From Bacteroidales bacterium (GTDB lineage: Bacteria > Bacteroidota > Bacteroidia > Bacteroidales > F082): a DNA stretch of 64,000 nt. The stretch lies in assembly GCA_017428285.1 (NCBI GenBank), contig JAFRRE010000015.1, positions 1 to 64,000 on the forward strand. The letters run 5' to 3'. Each line of letters begins with the position of its first letter. The first letter of the stretch is position 1. The notes under the pieces were generated by a model that saw nothing but the letters and a program-made list of their open reading frames with translations, was not told the origin of the DNA and did no database searches. The position numbers were made by a program, and so were the translations under genes. This document shows, in pieces, positions 26,187-34,206 of this stretch.

Positions 26187-29100
26187 TTCAAAAAGTCTTG
26201 GGATTCAATAATATACTTACACTGTGGAACCGCATCAACACCCTGTAAGAAATGCAAGTTCTCGGGGATGTAACTGCAATGAGAGGCCAAGAGGAACTTG
26301 TCCTCATCTGCCTCAACGGCATATACCTGTGCGTCGCGATGCACCAAAGCCACCGTCCACGCCAACTCGCCATAGCCACTGTTTTGGATCAAAAGGCTCT
26401 TTGTATTCATTGCATCGATTTCCAAAGCGTGTGCTTTGATTTTCTTCAAGTTGCGGCGACATGCTCGTTCCACTTCAGGACCTTTGTAGATGTATTTGTA
26501 GCGCACAAATGGAAGCACGTATTCGGTGTTTTCTAATTGGTTTCTGAGTTCGGCAAAATGTTGGGTATAGTAAGCTCGGAACAACGACGTCAGAGCGCGA
26601 GTTTCCATTGTGGCTAATTCTTCGTATGGCTTACGTTGCTCTATCACCACATGCAATTGCCCTTCGCGTAAAATAACGTCCTTTTTAGGCATCACATGGT
26701 TGGCTCCGTGGATAAAGACCGGCAGGATATCGAGTTGCAGCGACTGCGCCAATTGGAAGGCTCCTTTGTGGAAACGGAGAATTTCACCTGTCTCGGAGCG
26801 TGTGCCTTCGGGGAAGACCACCACGGAATAGCCGCGTTTCACCAAGTTTTGCAGGCGTTCCAAATTTTTATCGTAGCCGTCGGAAACAGGATAATATTCG
26901 GCATAACGGATGATGAGGCCATAAATCGGGTTTTTCCATACCCAGTCCGTCGTCAGCAACACTACCTTGGGATTCAACATGATAGTACACAACAGGTCGA
27001 GGTGCGACTGGTGATTAGCGATGATGACGGCTGGTTTTTCAAAGGTTTCACTAAATTTGTTGTCCAAATGGAATTTCACGCCTGGCAGCAGTTTCAAAGC
27101 GATGCGCATGAAAGCCGCTATCAACTGATGGAAACGATAGCGTTTCTTCTCGGTATTGGGACCCAATATCATGTAAACCATGGTAAACGGCGTAAAGATA
27201 AAGAACACGAAAACGACGAAGACCAACAACGATAATAGAGTATAAATGAGTCGTTTCAGGGTCAATGGCACTTCACGAAGTTGGCCTTTTTTCTTGGTCA
27301 GCCAACCGAAGACAATGGGAGGAAGATAGCAGGCCATCAGAACCACCGTAGCCATACCGATGATGGCCACCTCGGCCAAGGAACGCATGGCGGGATGCTT
27401 GGCGAAGATTAAAGTTCCTATACCGATAAACATCAAAATACCAGAAAGGATGACGCTGTTGCGGTAGTTTTTCAGCATTCTCTTGCCATAAGCATACTCA
27501 TAGAGCAAACCTTCGGTGATGAAGATGGTGTAGTCGTCGCCTTGGCCGAAGATGAAGGTGGCTAAGATGATGTTAATGATGTTGAACTTAATATCAACCA
27601 GGTTCATGATACCCAAAATCCACGCCCAGCCGACCGTCAACGGGAGGAAAGCCAGCAGTGCAAGTTCCAAGCGTCCGAAGGAGAGGCAGAGGAAGAAAAA
27701 CACCACGATGCTGCACACATAAAGGATGTAGTCGAAGTCGCTTGATAGCGCGCTGACCAAGTTGTTGCCCACATCGCTGATGCTAAAGGCGAAGCCATTA
27801 GAAACCGAGGTCCCTGAGCCCTGAGCCTGTCGAAGGGTCGAAGGGCCGACTTGTTGAGGTCCCTGAGCCTGTCGAAGGGCCGTTCTAACTCGTTCCTTCA
27901 CCGCCTCCGAATCCTTTACTGGCACCCGCACAAAATTCACCACCCGCGCCACCGAATCGTGCTGCAGCATATAGTTGCCACACAAACCCAACAGCGGTTC
28001 CATCTCGCTTTCGGCCAAAAGCCGATAGTCCTTAGTAATGCCCTCAATAAATAGAGCAAAAGCGTTTTCAGTGAAACCCGCCTTCACCGCCTCGGCTTTG
28101 ACTTGCTCGGCCAAGTCAGCATGGCGTTGCCAAAATGCTTGCCACTGCTCCAAAGACTTCTCTTGTCTTTCCTCAGAAGGCAACAAACCATCCATGCCCG
28201 AGATGCTGTATTCTAAACTTTCGGGGATTGACTGCTGCAACTGGCTTACGATGCTTTCGTTTTGCTTGATGGCCTCTTGGAAATCCTTGGCTTCCGAAAC
28301 CACATAGATCAGGTCAGTCTCCCCTTCCTTTTGCAGTGACTCGCTCAGCAAGGCCAAGTCTTCCTGCTCTTGGCGCGTCATATAGTTGATGTTATGCAGG
28401 TCGGCATCGAAAGTAGCTTCTTTACCGAAATAACTGAGTATCAATGTAATGATAACCAAAGGCCAGAAAGCGTATAATTTTACCTTGCGCCACCATTCCG
28501 AAGGGGCTTTGCCGTCATCAACGAAGAGTTTCTTGGTCTTTTTCGGCACCACGGCAAACAAAGGTAGAAAAACCATCACGAACAGTATCGTTCCAACCAA
28601 GGTCAAGGCACCGAAAAGACCCAGGTCGCGCATGGCTTCGGCCTTCACGAAGACAAGGCAGGCAAAGGCGGCCACTGTGGTGATGTTGCCAATGACCAAA
28701 GGCTGGATGACATCCTTCAAGGCCTCGCGCTTGTTGGGTTCCTGTTTGATGTGGTCGAGGTAATGCAAGGGATAGTTGACCGCGATGCCCACGATGACCG
28801 AGCCGATGCCCACCACGATGATAGAGATGCTCGATTTGAACAAGGCGATAACCGCTAACGCAAAAATCCATCCGAAGAGAATGGCGATACCGAGCCACAA
28901 CAGGTTGCGCTTACGCGCCATGGTAAACATCAAAATGCCAAAGATGAGCACCAAGGCCAAGGCGATGGAGAGATAGCTGTCGTGCTTGATCTGCCGCGCA
29001 TTGGTGACGGCGATGGTGGGCGCACCGACAGCCGAAATCTTTACCTCTGGATGTTCGTTCTCGGTCAGCTCGGTCACCTTATCCATCAAATCCACGATTT

Positions 29101-29800
29101 TAGCGTTTCCTTGGGTGTCGCTGCCCGAGAAAGGCGATGAGAAGAAGGCAAAGCCTTTGTCGCCGCTTTCGTTGAAGAGGTATTCATCCTCCAAGCGGTA
29201 GTTCTGCGTGGGATTGAGCGCATTAAGCCGTTGCAAAGCTGGCGAATAGAGGTTGAGCGGGTCGGCCTTGACACCGTCCACCACAAAACCTGCCGTGGGC
29301 ATGGAAAGCATCCGCTTGATGTTGGCCATACTAGTGGCTACATGCTCGGGATCAGCTAACAAGGAGTCCATGCGTTGGTAGTCGGTTTCGGTGAGAAACA
29401 AGGCTTGGTTTTCGCGGATGAAATCAATGGCATCAAACACTTGGCTGCCGTCTACACGACACTGCAAATCGCTAACGATTTGTGTTGTGTCGCATTCCTT
29501 CCAATGGCTCTCAAAGGCATCCATGGCTTCCATGATGGCATCGATGGCATCGTCGCCTGCCAACTGGGTGGTATCGGCAGAGAAAATGACTGTAATCTGA
29601 CCTTGGTTGCCCAAGTCGTTATAGACCGAGGTATAGCGTTCCTTTTCAGGATCGGTAGGCAGGAAATCGGCAATGTTCTCCTTGTAGTCCAAACGCAGTG
29701 CCGAAAACACGCAGAGGGCCGTGACAACCAGCAATATGGCTATCGAGAAGGCCTTGCGTTTCGACAAGTAGTCGTAGATATTGAGGAAGAACTTGTTCAT
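26183..29800 (-). CDS. MMPL/RND exporter fused to PlsC-like acyltransferase and a methyltransferase-like tail
   Basis: 1205 residues. Residues 1 to about 890 are an RND/MMPL transporter: a first membrane helix (FSIAILLVVTALCVFSALRL), a large periplasmic loop, a five-helix block (YLSIALALVLIFGILMF...), a second loop, and a second block with FGQGDDYTIFITEG. A PlsC-like domain follows: NHQSHLD near 928 and FPEGTRS near 997. The last ~85 residues (LIQNSGYGELAWTVALVHRDAQVYAVEADEDK) resemble a truncated SAM-methyltransferase Rossmann core. The protein probably acylates and exports the polyene lipid. Residues ~640-663 (LRQAQGP...TLRQAQGS) come from two copies of a dispersed repeat in the second loop. 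Confidence 0.88.
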   Translation of the reverse strand: MNKFFLNIYDYLSKRKAFSIAILLVVTALCVFSALRLDYKENIADFLPTDPEKERYTSVYNDLGNQGQITVIFSADTTQLAGDDAIDAIMEAMDAFESHWKECDTTQIVSDLQCRVDGSQVFDAIDFIRENQALFLTETDYQRMDSLLADPEHVATSMANIKRMLSMPTAGFVVDGVKADPLNLYSPALQRLNALNPTQNYRLEDEYLFNESGDKGFAFFSSPFSGSDTQGNAKIVDLMDKVTELTENEHPEVKISAVGAPTIAVTNARQIKHDSYLSIALALVLIFGILMFTMARKRNLLWLGIAILFGWIFALAVIALFKSSISIIVVGIGSVIVGIAVNYPLHYLDHIKQEPNKREALKDVIQPLVIGNITTVAAFACLVFVKAEAMRDLGLFGALTLVGTILFVMVFLPLFAVVPKKTKKLFVDDGKAPSEWWRKVKLYAFWPLVIITLILSYFGKEATFDADLHNINYMTRQEQEDLALLSESLQKEGETDLIYVVSEAKDFQEAIKQNESIVSQLQQSIPESLEYSISGMDGLLPSEERQEKSLEQWQAFWQRHADLAEQVKAEAVKAGFTENAFALFIEGITKDYRLLAESEMEPLLGLCGNYMLQHDSVARVVNFVRVPVKDSEAVKERVRTALRQAQGPQQVGPSTLRQAQGSGTSVSNGFAFSISDVGNNLVSALSSDFDYILYVCSIVVFFFLCLSFGRLELALLAFLPLTVGWAWILGIMNLVDIKFNIINIILATFIFGQGDDYTIFITEGLLYEYAYGKRMLKNYRNSVILSGILMFIGIGTLIFAKHPAMRSLAEVAIIGMATVVLMACYLPPIVFGWLTKKKGQLREVPLTLKRLIYTLLSLLVFVVFVFFIFTPFTMVYMILGPNTEKKRYRFHQLIAAFMRIALKLLPGVKFHLDNKFSETFEKPAVIIANHQSHLDLLCTIMLNPKVVLLTTDWVWKNPIYGLIIRYAEYYPVSDGYDKNLERLQNLVKRGYSVVVFPEGTRSETGEILRFHKGAFQLAQSLQLDILPVFIHGANHVMPKKDVILREGQLHVVIEQRKPYEELATMETRALTSLFRAYYTQHFAELRNQLENTEYVLPFVRYKYIYKGPEVERACRRNLKKIKAHALEIDAMNTKSLLIQNSGYGELAWTVALVHRDAQVYAVEADEDKFLLASHCSYIPENLHFLQGVDAVPQCKYIIESQDFLK
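27809..27882. repeat. two direct copies of dispersed GTCGAAGGG repeat within exporter gene
   Basis: GGTCCCTGAGCC-CTGAGCCTGTCGAAGGGTCG and, 12 bp on, GGTCCCTGAGCCTGTCGAAG-GGCC. Both are in frame and encode LRQAQG twice in a periplasmic loop. Confidence 0.85.
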
Positions 29801-29828
29801 TTTTTTTCAAGAATGTGTTTTTGCTTTA

Positions 29829-30012
29829 TCAAGAATTAAAGAATTGGAGAATTTTTCATTTTGGGTTGTATTTTGTTGGGTTGAATTTTTAATTGTAGGA
29901 ATTTGAGATGAAAATCGTGAACGATTTTCTTCCTCCCAATTCTCAGCACCGCAGGTGCAGTATTTCAGTATTCTTTATGCTATTCATTTTTCTCTAATTC
30001 TCTAATTCTTGA
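29829..30012. repeat. 184-bp intergenic element bounded by 23-bp inverted repeats
   Basis: TCAAGAATTAAAGAATTGGA(GAA) at 29829-29851 and its inverse at 29990-30012 differ at two positions. The interior carries a perfect GAAAATCGT-ga-ACGATTTTC hairpin (29910-29929). It fills the only large gap of this operon, between the exporter and glycosyltransferase genes. Confidence 0.65.
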
Positions 30013-30028
30013 CATTAATAATTTCCTC

Positions 30029-30781
30029 TTATTGTTTTCGTAAAAGTCGTGAGGGCCAGCCGTAGATGATGGCTACGAGGCAAAGGATGGTATTGAGCAC
30101 GCTGATGCGGAAGAAATCCCAAAATGGTCGAAAATGCGTGACACGGTCTTCGGGATAAAGCACGTTGACTTTGATGGGTACCAGGTCGGTGCCGCGCCAA
30201 GCGGAGAAGACTAACAACGAAAGTTCGGCCTCATAGCGTGCGCTGAAGATGTGAGGAAGCCTTTTCAGAGGATACAAGCGATAACCCGTCTGTGTGTCGG
30301 GCAAATCGATCCAAGTTTGAAGTTTGAACCAAAAGTTCGAAAACTTGTTGGCGAAGCTGTTCTTGCCAGGCATGTTTTCTTGTTTCAGGTTGCGGCTGCC
30401 GACTATCAATGCACCAGGGTGTTGCTCCAAGGCCTCGACAAACAGCGGGATGTCTTCAGGATAATGCTGTCCATCACTGTCGATGGTGATGGCATAGTCG
30501 AAACCCATGGCCTTGGCTTTCTTGAAGCCTTGTTTCAAGGCATAGCCTTTGCCACGGTTGCGACCATATTCGACTACGGTGATGCGTTCGCCGAACAAAG
30601 CTAGAATCTCGGAAGAGTTGTCAGTACATCCGTCGTTGACCACAATGACATCAGAGCAATAGGTCAGCACCCTTTCCACCACATCGCGCAGCGTGCTGCC
30701 ATTGTTATAGGTCGGCAAGATGGTGCAGACTTTCCTTAGCTGCATCAGGTTCCGTGTCGCTATGGCATCAGACGGGTTCAT
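30029..30781 (-). CDS. family-2 glycosyltransferase
   Basis: 250 residues. CTILPTYNNGSTLRDVVERVL opens the nucleotide-binding fold; VVNDGCTDNSSE and ITIDSDGQHYPEDI (DXD-like) bind the sugar nucleotide and metal. SRNLKQENMPGKNSFANKFSNFWFKL and DTQTGYRLYPL match dolichol-phosphate-mannose-synthase-like enzymes. A weak hydrophobic C-terminus (ISVLNTILCLVAIIYGW) may anchor it to the membrane. Such genes are regular members of flexirubin-type clusters. It overlaps the upstream hotdog gene by 14 nt. Confidence 0.85.
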   Translation of the reverse strand: MNPSDAIATRNLMQLRKVCTILPTYNNGSTLRDVVERVLTYCSDVIVVNDGCTDNSSEILALFGERITVVEYGRNRGKGYALKQGFKKAKAMGFDYAITIDSDGQHYPEDIPLFVEALEQHPGALIVGSRNLKQENMPGKNSFANKFSNFWFKLQTWIDLPDTQTGYRLYPLKRLPHIFSARYEAELSLLVFSAWRGTDLVPIKVNVLYPEDRVTHFRPFWDFFRISVLNTILCLVAIIYGWPSRLLRKQ

Positions 30782-31145
30782 AGCTAAAGGTCAGCGACAT
30801 TTTGGTGTAGACGGAAGCTTCATCTGCAATGACAACCTGGACTTTGCATTCGTTCTCAGTCTCGACAAGATTCGAATAAGTGAAACGCACCTCTTTGCCC
30901 TCAACAGGAACCAACACGTTGAGATATTTGACGTTCTTGGATGATTTCAAGAAAAGCGGACGACCCAGTTTTCGTTGTAGCAGCTCGCTGGTGGTTTGCA
31001 GCAAGCAGGCTCCCGGAGTGATGGGATTGCCAGGAAAATGGGCTTGATAGATCAAATGCTCGGGGTTGCAGCACAAAAGGGCTGCGAAACCATTTTCCAT
31101 GTCTTCTATTGATTGAAGTATAAAGAATTCGTCCAAGAATTGCAT
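30768..31145 (-). CDS. FabZ/FabA-like hotdog dehydratase
   Basis: 125 residues from the ATG at 31145; a longer reading would overlap the -7 box. HFPGNPITPGACLLQ (H36) is the hydroxyacyl-ACP dehydratase signature. It would dehydrate 3-hydroxyacyl-ACP to the trans-2-enoyl form, giving one polyene double bond per cycle. A second, more divergent hotdog protein is at 41863-42300; two dehydratases are also found in characterised aryl-polyene clusters. First gene of the unit running to 23199. Confidence 0.82.
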   Translation of the reverse strand: MQFLDEFFILQSIEDMENGFAALLCCNPEHLIYQAHFPGNPITPGACLLQTTSELLQRKLGRPLFLKSSKNVKYLNVLVPVEGKEVRFTYSNLVETENECKVQVVIADEASVYTKMSLTFSYEPV

Positions 31146-31166
31146 CGTGATTCCGTAATTAAATGG

Positions 31167-31174
31167 CAAAAATA
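31167..31174 (-). promoter_or_regulatory. promoter of hotdog-GT2-exporter-FAD unit
   Basis: Minus-strand TATTTTTG 22 bp before the ATG at 31145; TTGA 19 bp upstream (about 31194-31197) is a possible -33 element. It sets the start of the hotdog gene. Confidence 0.6.
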
Positions 31175-31193
31175 GAAATTTATTCCTTTGGAC

Positions 31194-32330
31194 TCAATAG
31201 TTTTTCACCAACCAATACCCAAAGAAACGATCAGCGACAGAATAGATTTTCTGTTTTCCATCATCTTCATAAGTTAACAATTGGTCTTCCAAAAGTGTGG
31301 TTATGGCATATTGGACCGAACTGGCCGATTTGAGGGCGTGCTTCTTGACAAAAGCCACCGAAGTCACTCCCCTGGCTTTTCCTTCCTTGGCAATGGCCAC
31401 AAGCGTCTCTTTTTGCTTGAAATTGAGTTTGTTCATCGTGTTTGCGAAAGAACGTCCCCGTGTCTCCAATATTTCGTCCAAGGCCTTCCTGATGTCTTCC
31501 TCGTCCATTGGCTTTTGTGGATTCGCGTTGGCAAAGGCATTATGTAGGATATGGTGGACATAATAGGTGTGCCCCTCAAACATGTCGTAAGCAAGACTTA
31601 CCGCCTCGGGGGTGATGGCCTTATCCTCATCGTGAATCCGTTGTATGGCAAAGTCTGTATAGACCTCTTTGGATATCCTTTCCAAATGGAATTGCTCCGT
31701 ACTGTTGTAGAAGGGTCTGGCGGAGGAGTTGAACATGTTCTCGAGGATATGTCGGTTGCTGCCTGCAAAGATGAACAGACAATTGTTCATGCGTTGGATA
31801 TAAGTGCGGAGCAAGGCTTCCACGTTTTTCTCAGGATAATGGGTGATTTGTTGAAATTCATCAATGGAGAAGATGCAAGGTTTGTCGGCAGCTTCAAGAT
31901 AGGCAAAGATTTCTTGGAGGGTAAGTTCTGGATTTTGGATGTCGCCTAATTTGACATCAAACGAAGGAGTGCCCGTCACAGGATCGTAACCCAGACTGCC
32001 CGTCAGCGACTTGATGGTGTTGAGGAAGAATTTCAGGGCTTTTTTCCCTTTCGGAACTATTTTCGAATAGATCTCTTTGCTAAGAAAGAGTACCATCTCG
32101 TGTAGGCTTGTGGTGGGAAAAATGTCGACATAAAAGGTGTGGTAGGCCTTTTTGATGGCGGGTTGTTCGTACAAATGGTATATAAGCTGGGTCTTTCCCA
32201 TTCTCCTTGCCGAAGTCAGCAAGATATGGGCCTTGTTCTCAATGACACGAACCAGCTGTTGGGTCTCTTTTTCACGATCGCAGAAATAGGGTTCTGGGAT
32301 GATGCCGGTGATGAAGAAAGGATTTGTCAT
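31194..32330 (-). CDS. AAA ATPase with C-terminal winged helix
   Basis: 378 residues from the ATG at 32330, chosen because a longer reading starts within the -7 box. Walker A TSARRMGKTQ (39-48), Walker B IFSIDEFQ, and AGSNRHI as sensor 1. The C-terminal part (ETLVAIAKEGKARGVTSVAFVKKHALKSASSVQYAITTLLEDQLL) is a winged helix, as in archaeal-type ATPase_2 proteins. No nuclease domain is seen. Its function is unknown; relatives are often linked to mobile DNA or regulation. It is a stand-alone gene within the polyene cluster, with its own promoter and a palindromic upstream site. Confidence 0.8.
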   Translation of the reverse strand: MTNPFFITGIIPEPYFCDREKETQQLVRVIENKAHILLTSARRMGKTQLIYHLYEQPAIKKAYHTFYVDIFPTTSLHEMVLFLSKEIYSKIVPKGKKALKFFLNTIKSLTGSLGYDPVTGTPSFDVKLGDIQNPELTLQEIFAYLEAADKPCIFSIDEFQQITHYPEKNVEALLRTYIQRMNNCLFIFAGSNRHILENMFNSSARPFYNSTEQFHLERISKEVYTDFAIQRIHDEDKAITPEAVSLAYDMFEGHTYYVHHILHNAFANANPQKPMDEEDIRKALDEILETRGRSFANTMNKLNFKQKETLVAIAKEGKARGVTSVAFVKKHALKSASSVQYAITTLLEDQLLTYEDDGKQKIYSVADRFFGYWLVKNY

Positions 32331-32348
32331 AATGCTCCATTTTTCCGG

Positions 32349-32356
32349 CAAAAATA
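32349..32356 (-). promoter_or_regulatory. -7 box of AAA ATPase gene
   Basis: Minus-strand TATTTTTG then CCGG, 19 bp before the ATG at 32330. Confidence 0.55.
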
Positions 32357-32369
32357 CATAATTATTTTC

Positions 32370-32404
32370 AATTATAGAAATTCTATAATAGAAATTCTAT
32401 AATT
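32370..32404. promoter_or_regulatory. double palindromic operator-like site
   Basis: Two overlapping palindromes, TATAGAAATTCTATA followed by ATAGAAATTCTATAAT, cover the expected -33 region of the ATPase promoter. This is a typical place for a repressor, possibly the winged-helix ATPase itself. Confidence 0.5.
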
Positions 32405-32440
32405 CATTCTTTCGTTCCCGCGGATTTGCAATCCCCGTCA

Positions 32441-33991
32441 TTACTCCTTCACCACCTTGTCCGAATAGGTCTTCCCATCCTCCATAGTAACGCGCAAGGT
32501 GTAGGTTCCAGCGGGCAATTGGCTCATGTCGATATTCTCGAAGGCCTTGCTTTGCGAGCGCACCAGACGGCCTTGCAGGTCGTAGAACTCGATTTGGGCG
32601 GGTTGAACATCGGGGGAGAATTGCATGAGCAGCTGGTTCTTCACTGGGTTGGGATAATAGTCGTAGGGGCGCATTTGGTTTTCAGCCTCAGGCAACGAAA
32701 GAAGGCCATCAGTGTCCACCTTCAGCAAGTAGAGCTTCATGTCGCCATACTCTTCTCGTTTGCAGCAGTAGCCTGTGATAAGAATACCATCGTCGCTTGT
32801 GGCTACCATATCGGTGGCATAATAGCAGAACTGACGCTCTGGGTCGCGGTACCACCGTTTCCAAATGAGATTGAGATCGGTGTCGTACTTGCAGAGTATG
32901 GTATAAGGGGCTTGGCTCGGATGCCAAGTACGCATATCTCTGGTGTAACACATATACAGGTCTTCTCCTCTAAGGATAACAGGATGCCTGCTAAATATGC
33001 GTTCAGTCGTGTCTAAATCATGGAAATCCTGAAAGACCACTTTAATCGTGTCAAAGCCGGTGCTCATTTCCATTGTCCCAATACCATAGGTCGCACTGGT
33101 CATTAGGTGACCATTCATCGTGGCAGGAATGAATAGCGTACTGTCATCAAGCAAGACATGACCTCCACAATCAAGAAGATTGGGAGTGATGCTTAAATTC
33201 TCTCTTTGAAATCGTATATCTCTGAACTCCAAAATCTTTTCCGCTTCAAAATCGGAACTTATGCTATACCCGACACCTCCTGGCCCACTTATCTCCTCCA
33301 CTTGTCTGTAAGTGCCATCACTGAGGGGGAAGAAATCCCAAATCCATCCGGCATTTTCCGGGCTTTCCCTTACATAGTTGGTTATCTCCCCAAGCCAGTC
33401 CATTTTGTCCAACTCGACATGTGTGTAAAGACGTTTGAATTCGCCACCGTTGACCCTAGCCAAGGTGGCAATGACCAGGTTGTCTTCGTTGTCGAATACG
33501 ACACGAGGCCTGCCCAAGGTCGCATAATGCTCCACGATTTCGGAAACATCCTCAATATGTTCGTATTCCACCTCCAGATCCTCGTTGAACACGAGGAATA
33601 GTATGTCTGTGAGTGTGGTATTGACGCCATCATCGTGCGGATCACACAGGCCGCCAACGGCCAAATAATGGTTTTGGCTACCTCCGCCGACGGGTAGTCT
33701 GACAATTTGCCAATAATGGACTACTTTTTCTCCAGCCACATTGTAGTTAAGCTCACCGACGACAGCGCCATCTGTCGAGATTTTCAATATCCGATTGTCG
33801 TATTGAATAGTGTTCCATATCCCGAGAGGTACATTTACTATATAGCCGTCATCGTCAGCCACAACGCATTCGGGTCCTGGCAGTTCCACAGAACACCCTT
33901 CTATGGGTATTATCCGTTCAAAGGTGGTTTGTGCAAAAGCATAGAGGCTCAAAACGCAGATACCAATAATAAGTAATGCTTTTGTCTTCAT
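32441..33991 (-). CDS. secreted protein with T9SS type A sorting domain
   Basis: 516 residues. The signal peptide ends AFAQ (about residue 21). The body reads like a blade-repeat propeller (GYIVNVPLGIWNTIQYDNRILKIS; TSDDGILITGYCC). The final ~80 residues (YDYYPNPVKNQLLMQFSPDVQPAQIEFYDLQGRLV...LPAGTYTLRV) are a T9SS C-terminal domain, so it is exported across the outer membrane and anchored or released. No catalytic signature is seen. It lies inside the polyene cluster without obvious pathway role. Confidence 0.82.
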   Translation of the reverse strand: MKTKALLIIGICVLSLYAFAQTTFERIIPIEGCSVELPGPECVVADDDGYIVNVPLGIWNTIQYDNRILKISTDGAVVGELNYNVAGEKVVHYWQIVRLPVGGGSQNHYLAVGGLCDPHDDGVNTTLTDILFLVFNEDLEVEYEHIEDVSEIVEHYATLGRPRVVFDNEDNLVIATLARVNGGEFKRLYTHVELDKMDWLGEITNYVRESPENAGWIWDFFPLSDGTYRQVEEISGPGGVGYSISSDFEAEKILEFRDIRFQRENLSITPNLLDCGGHVLLDDSTLFIPATMNGHLMTSATYGIGTMEMSTGFDTIKVVFQDFHDLDTTERIFSRHPVILRGEDLYMCYTRDMRTWHPSQAPYTILCKYDTDLNLIWKRWYRDPERQFCYYATDMVATSDDGILITGYCCKREEYGDMKLYLLKVDTDGLLSLPEAENQMRPYDYYPNPVKNQLLMQFSPDVQPAQIEFYDLQGRLVRSQSKAFENIDMSQLPAGTYTLRVTMEDGKTYSDKVVKE

Positions 33992-34039
33992 AGTTTTTTG
34001 TTTTTAAAGTTTTTCTTTCGCTTTTGTGAATTCACGGAA

Positions 34040-34047
34040 CGAAAATA
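34040..34047 (-). promoter_or_regulatory. possible -7 box of 32441-33991 gene
   Basis: Minus-strand TATTTTCG, one base off consensus, 48 bp before the ATG. Confidence 0.35.
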
Positions 34048-34206
34048 GAATAAGAGGCACGGATTCCGAACCTTGTTCCGATTTTTAAATTTAAAATAAT
34101 TTACAGATTATTGATAATGAAAGAAATAAACTCGTACTTTTCCGAACTCCATTCCGAACTTTTGAATGCTTTTCGGAGAAGAAAAGAGGGAAAATTATGC
34201 CAAAAA

